In this document: piece after piece, positions 62,189 through 64,000 of the stretch
Numbering within the stretch: the stretch's first letter is position 1
Layout of the letters: each line of letters starts with the position of its first letter
Assembly: GCA_963969595.1 (NCBI GenBank)
Contig: OZ018411.1
Coordinates: forward strand, 23,930,545-23,994,544
Length of the DNA stretch: 64,000 bases
Origin: Neckera pumila
Lineage: Eukaryota > Streptophyta > Bryopsida > Hypnales > Neckeraceae
Reading direction: 5' to 3'
Notes under the pieces: model-generated
Databases searched by the model: none
What the model was told of the DNA's origin: nothing
Seen by the model: only the letters and a program-made list of their open reading frames with translations
Program-made: the position numbers and the translations under genes

Positions 62189-63163
62189 GAAGACATTGAA
62201 TGTACAACAATTAAACAGCTTTAGATAGATGCACTATTAATTGGTTTGAACTGATTAGGCCTTTCTTTTAGTACATTAAAGTGGCAAAATCTTTAGCAAT
62301 CGACATTTCTCTACATGACCATTTTGCCATTTTGTACTTAAGATCTAAGGTAGATGAAACCAATATTGTGGATATAATGACTGAGTTGCCCTTGTAGAAT
62401 AGATGAATTTTTATATATTGAATTTTTTCTTCATATAAATATCCATTGAATATAAAAGAAGCAATATGAAAAGAAGTTATATTGTTCTAACAAGGTATGA
62501 ATTGGGGTAAGAAATTTGTTATGAGTATTGAAGTGTGCTAAGGTAGGCGGCTCTGAAATCGCACAGGCATTAAGAACCGCCCCTATAAATGGTTGTGAAA
62601 TGGACATGAGGTGGTTCTAAAAGTGAATGCTATAGTCATTGAATGAATCAAGGAAAAAAGCATTATTAACTGCAAGAGCCAATCATTCTCTTTGCTTTTG
62701 CCATTTTTCTTTAGAATTGCAAGTGAACGGTTCATGGAAGAACTAGGTTAGAAATAGGGACCTACAACACATCTCATTTGAAAATTCATAACTAATTCAA
62801 AAATGCTTCAAAAAATATGAAACGACTTGTGTTAGATTCCTCATCTATTTCTCTTTCTTTGAAAAATGAGCTAAAAATATTCCCATCCAAGGAACCACAT
62901 GAAAAAGGCAGATCAACCCTTAAATGGTCGGTTTCAGAGCCTCCTACCTTATCTCGATACCCAATGATTCACTAGACTCATCTCAAACCATAAATTTCAT
63001 TCATAATATTCAAAGCACTTCTTTTAGTATCTTGTTCCTTGTGTAGGAGCTGCTTCATTTTAAATGGTTACAAAAATGCCTACTATTCATTGCATTGAAA
63101 TAGTTTAATTGGTGATGGTTTAGGAAAATTATTTAGAAAGGTAGAAGTTCCTACTATATAAAG
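62189..63163. other. Spacer, no gene seen
   Basis: AT-rich. Contains a short mirrored pair, TAAGGTAGGCGGCTCTGAAA-like (near 62540) and TTTCAGAGCCTCCTACCTTA (near 62931), inverted ends of a possible 410-bp element. Confidence 0.4.
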
Positions 63164-64000
63164 TTAACCTTAAAGTCCCAAGGCCTTTCTCATTGAAGAC
63201 TGTTAAAAATTGCCATTTCTATTACAAAAAACAAAAAATTTAAAAACTATTTTATGACATATCTAATCATAGGATCTTGCATTGGAATAGTGATAAATAG
63301 TATGAAATTTTTTTAGAAACTTTGACCACACGTATTGCAAGATTTCAAAGCAATGGTCATATGTCATGTATAACTATTTCTAAACTATTTGGTGAATTCT
63401 GAACAAAACACTAGGAGACCTTTAGATAATTATCTCGTGATATTTATCATAGATCTCTGGATGTTTTTTATTGATCTTTCAATGTTTTGCATTATCTATT
63501 GATGATTATCTCTCCATATTTTTTTTCCTATTATTAATTCTAGACGTTCAAAAGTCCAAAAGTAGTTCAATGTGGCATTAATAGTTTTTTTTGCATCTTG
63601 TGCGATTATATTATACAACTTTGAATCTTCTCAGCTTAAAACTTTTGCACTATTAAGATGGAATTTAAAAAAATTATATTGGACAATGGAATAAGAAGTC
63701 TAGGAAAAGATCCAAAAATAACTCTCTATTCATTGTATTAAAACTTATTAAGTACTAAAAATATGTATGAAATTGAAGGAAAAGTTAAATCATTAATAGC
63801 TTTAAGATGGAATTAGAAGTTTAGAATTTACGAATTCTAAAGGTGAGATTGTTCCCCTCCAACAATCATCCTTTAGATGCCACAAAATACCAACTTTAGT
63901 GACTTCTCCCACTTCACCGAGGAAAAAAAATGAAAATTGATTGAAAATCATATATGGCAAGTCCATAACTTTAAATTAGACAAGAAATTTGAAGGTCTAC
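63164..64000. mobile_element. Family C element running off the window
   Basis: Starts TTAACCTTAAAGTCCCAAGG and continues with the family C interior (AGGATCTTGCATTGGA, AAGATGGAATTAGAAG). The right end lies beyond the window. Confidence 0.6.

Overview
The window looks like nuclear DNA of a land plant or close streptophyte relative. It holds two intron-containing cytosolic ribosomal protein genes, a plant-type small heat shock protein gene, a broken legume-type (L-type) lectin gene and a Dof-like zinc-finger gene, scattered in AT-rich, repeat-packed DNA. Bases 40701-40900 are a run of N, so this is a draft assembly. I cannot name the species; low gene density and AT-rich spacers are compatible with several seed-free plants.

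Layout. 1-6820: decayed minus-strand Ty3/gypsy DNA (pol at 3445-6820, gag-like or extra-ORF remnants at 1-1960) split by a MITE. 6832-10860: MITEs and AT-rich spacer. 11071-12277: RPS9 (three exons). 14428-18137: MITEs and a 1.4 kb almost perfect palindrome. 19490-20957: RPS15 (five exons, the first only the ATG). 21744-29178: clusters of TTAA-flanked elements and a second fold-back element. 30550-32085: small heat shock protein gene with an element remnant in its intron. 32483-33619: two GC-rich hairpins. 34340-35021: L-type lectin pseudogene. 36400-40200: repeats, including a 2.3 kb block studded with the palindrome core CAAATTG. 40901-47080: a GC-richer gag-only retroelement-like unit with about 1.6 kb direct repeats and CT tracts at its repeat boundaries. 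49317-51740: two LINE fragments in opposite orientation, one carrying a MITE. 52915-54203: a tRNA-derived SINE candidate, a TTAA element and a hairpin. 57026-58248: Dof-like gene or pseudogene. 61275 to the end: more TTAA elements.

The three intact genes are unrelated housekeeping or stress genes; nothing suggests an operon or gene cluster. The most unusual signals are in the repeats: (a) short AATT-centred palindromes (CAATTG in 1-6600, CAAATTG in 37929-40181) spread through two different elements far above chance, often at loosely regular spacing; (b) a MITE family with ends GGGTNNTTGCAAGAA and 4-bp target duplications readable in the sequence; (c) a large TTAA-flanked family with CCCCTAAAG ends, which looks piggyBac-like; (d) a gag-only element bounded by long direct repeats and CT tracts.
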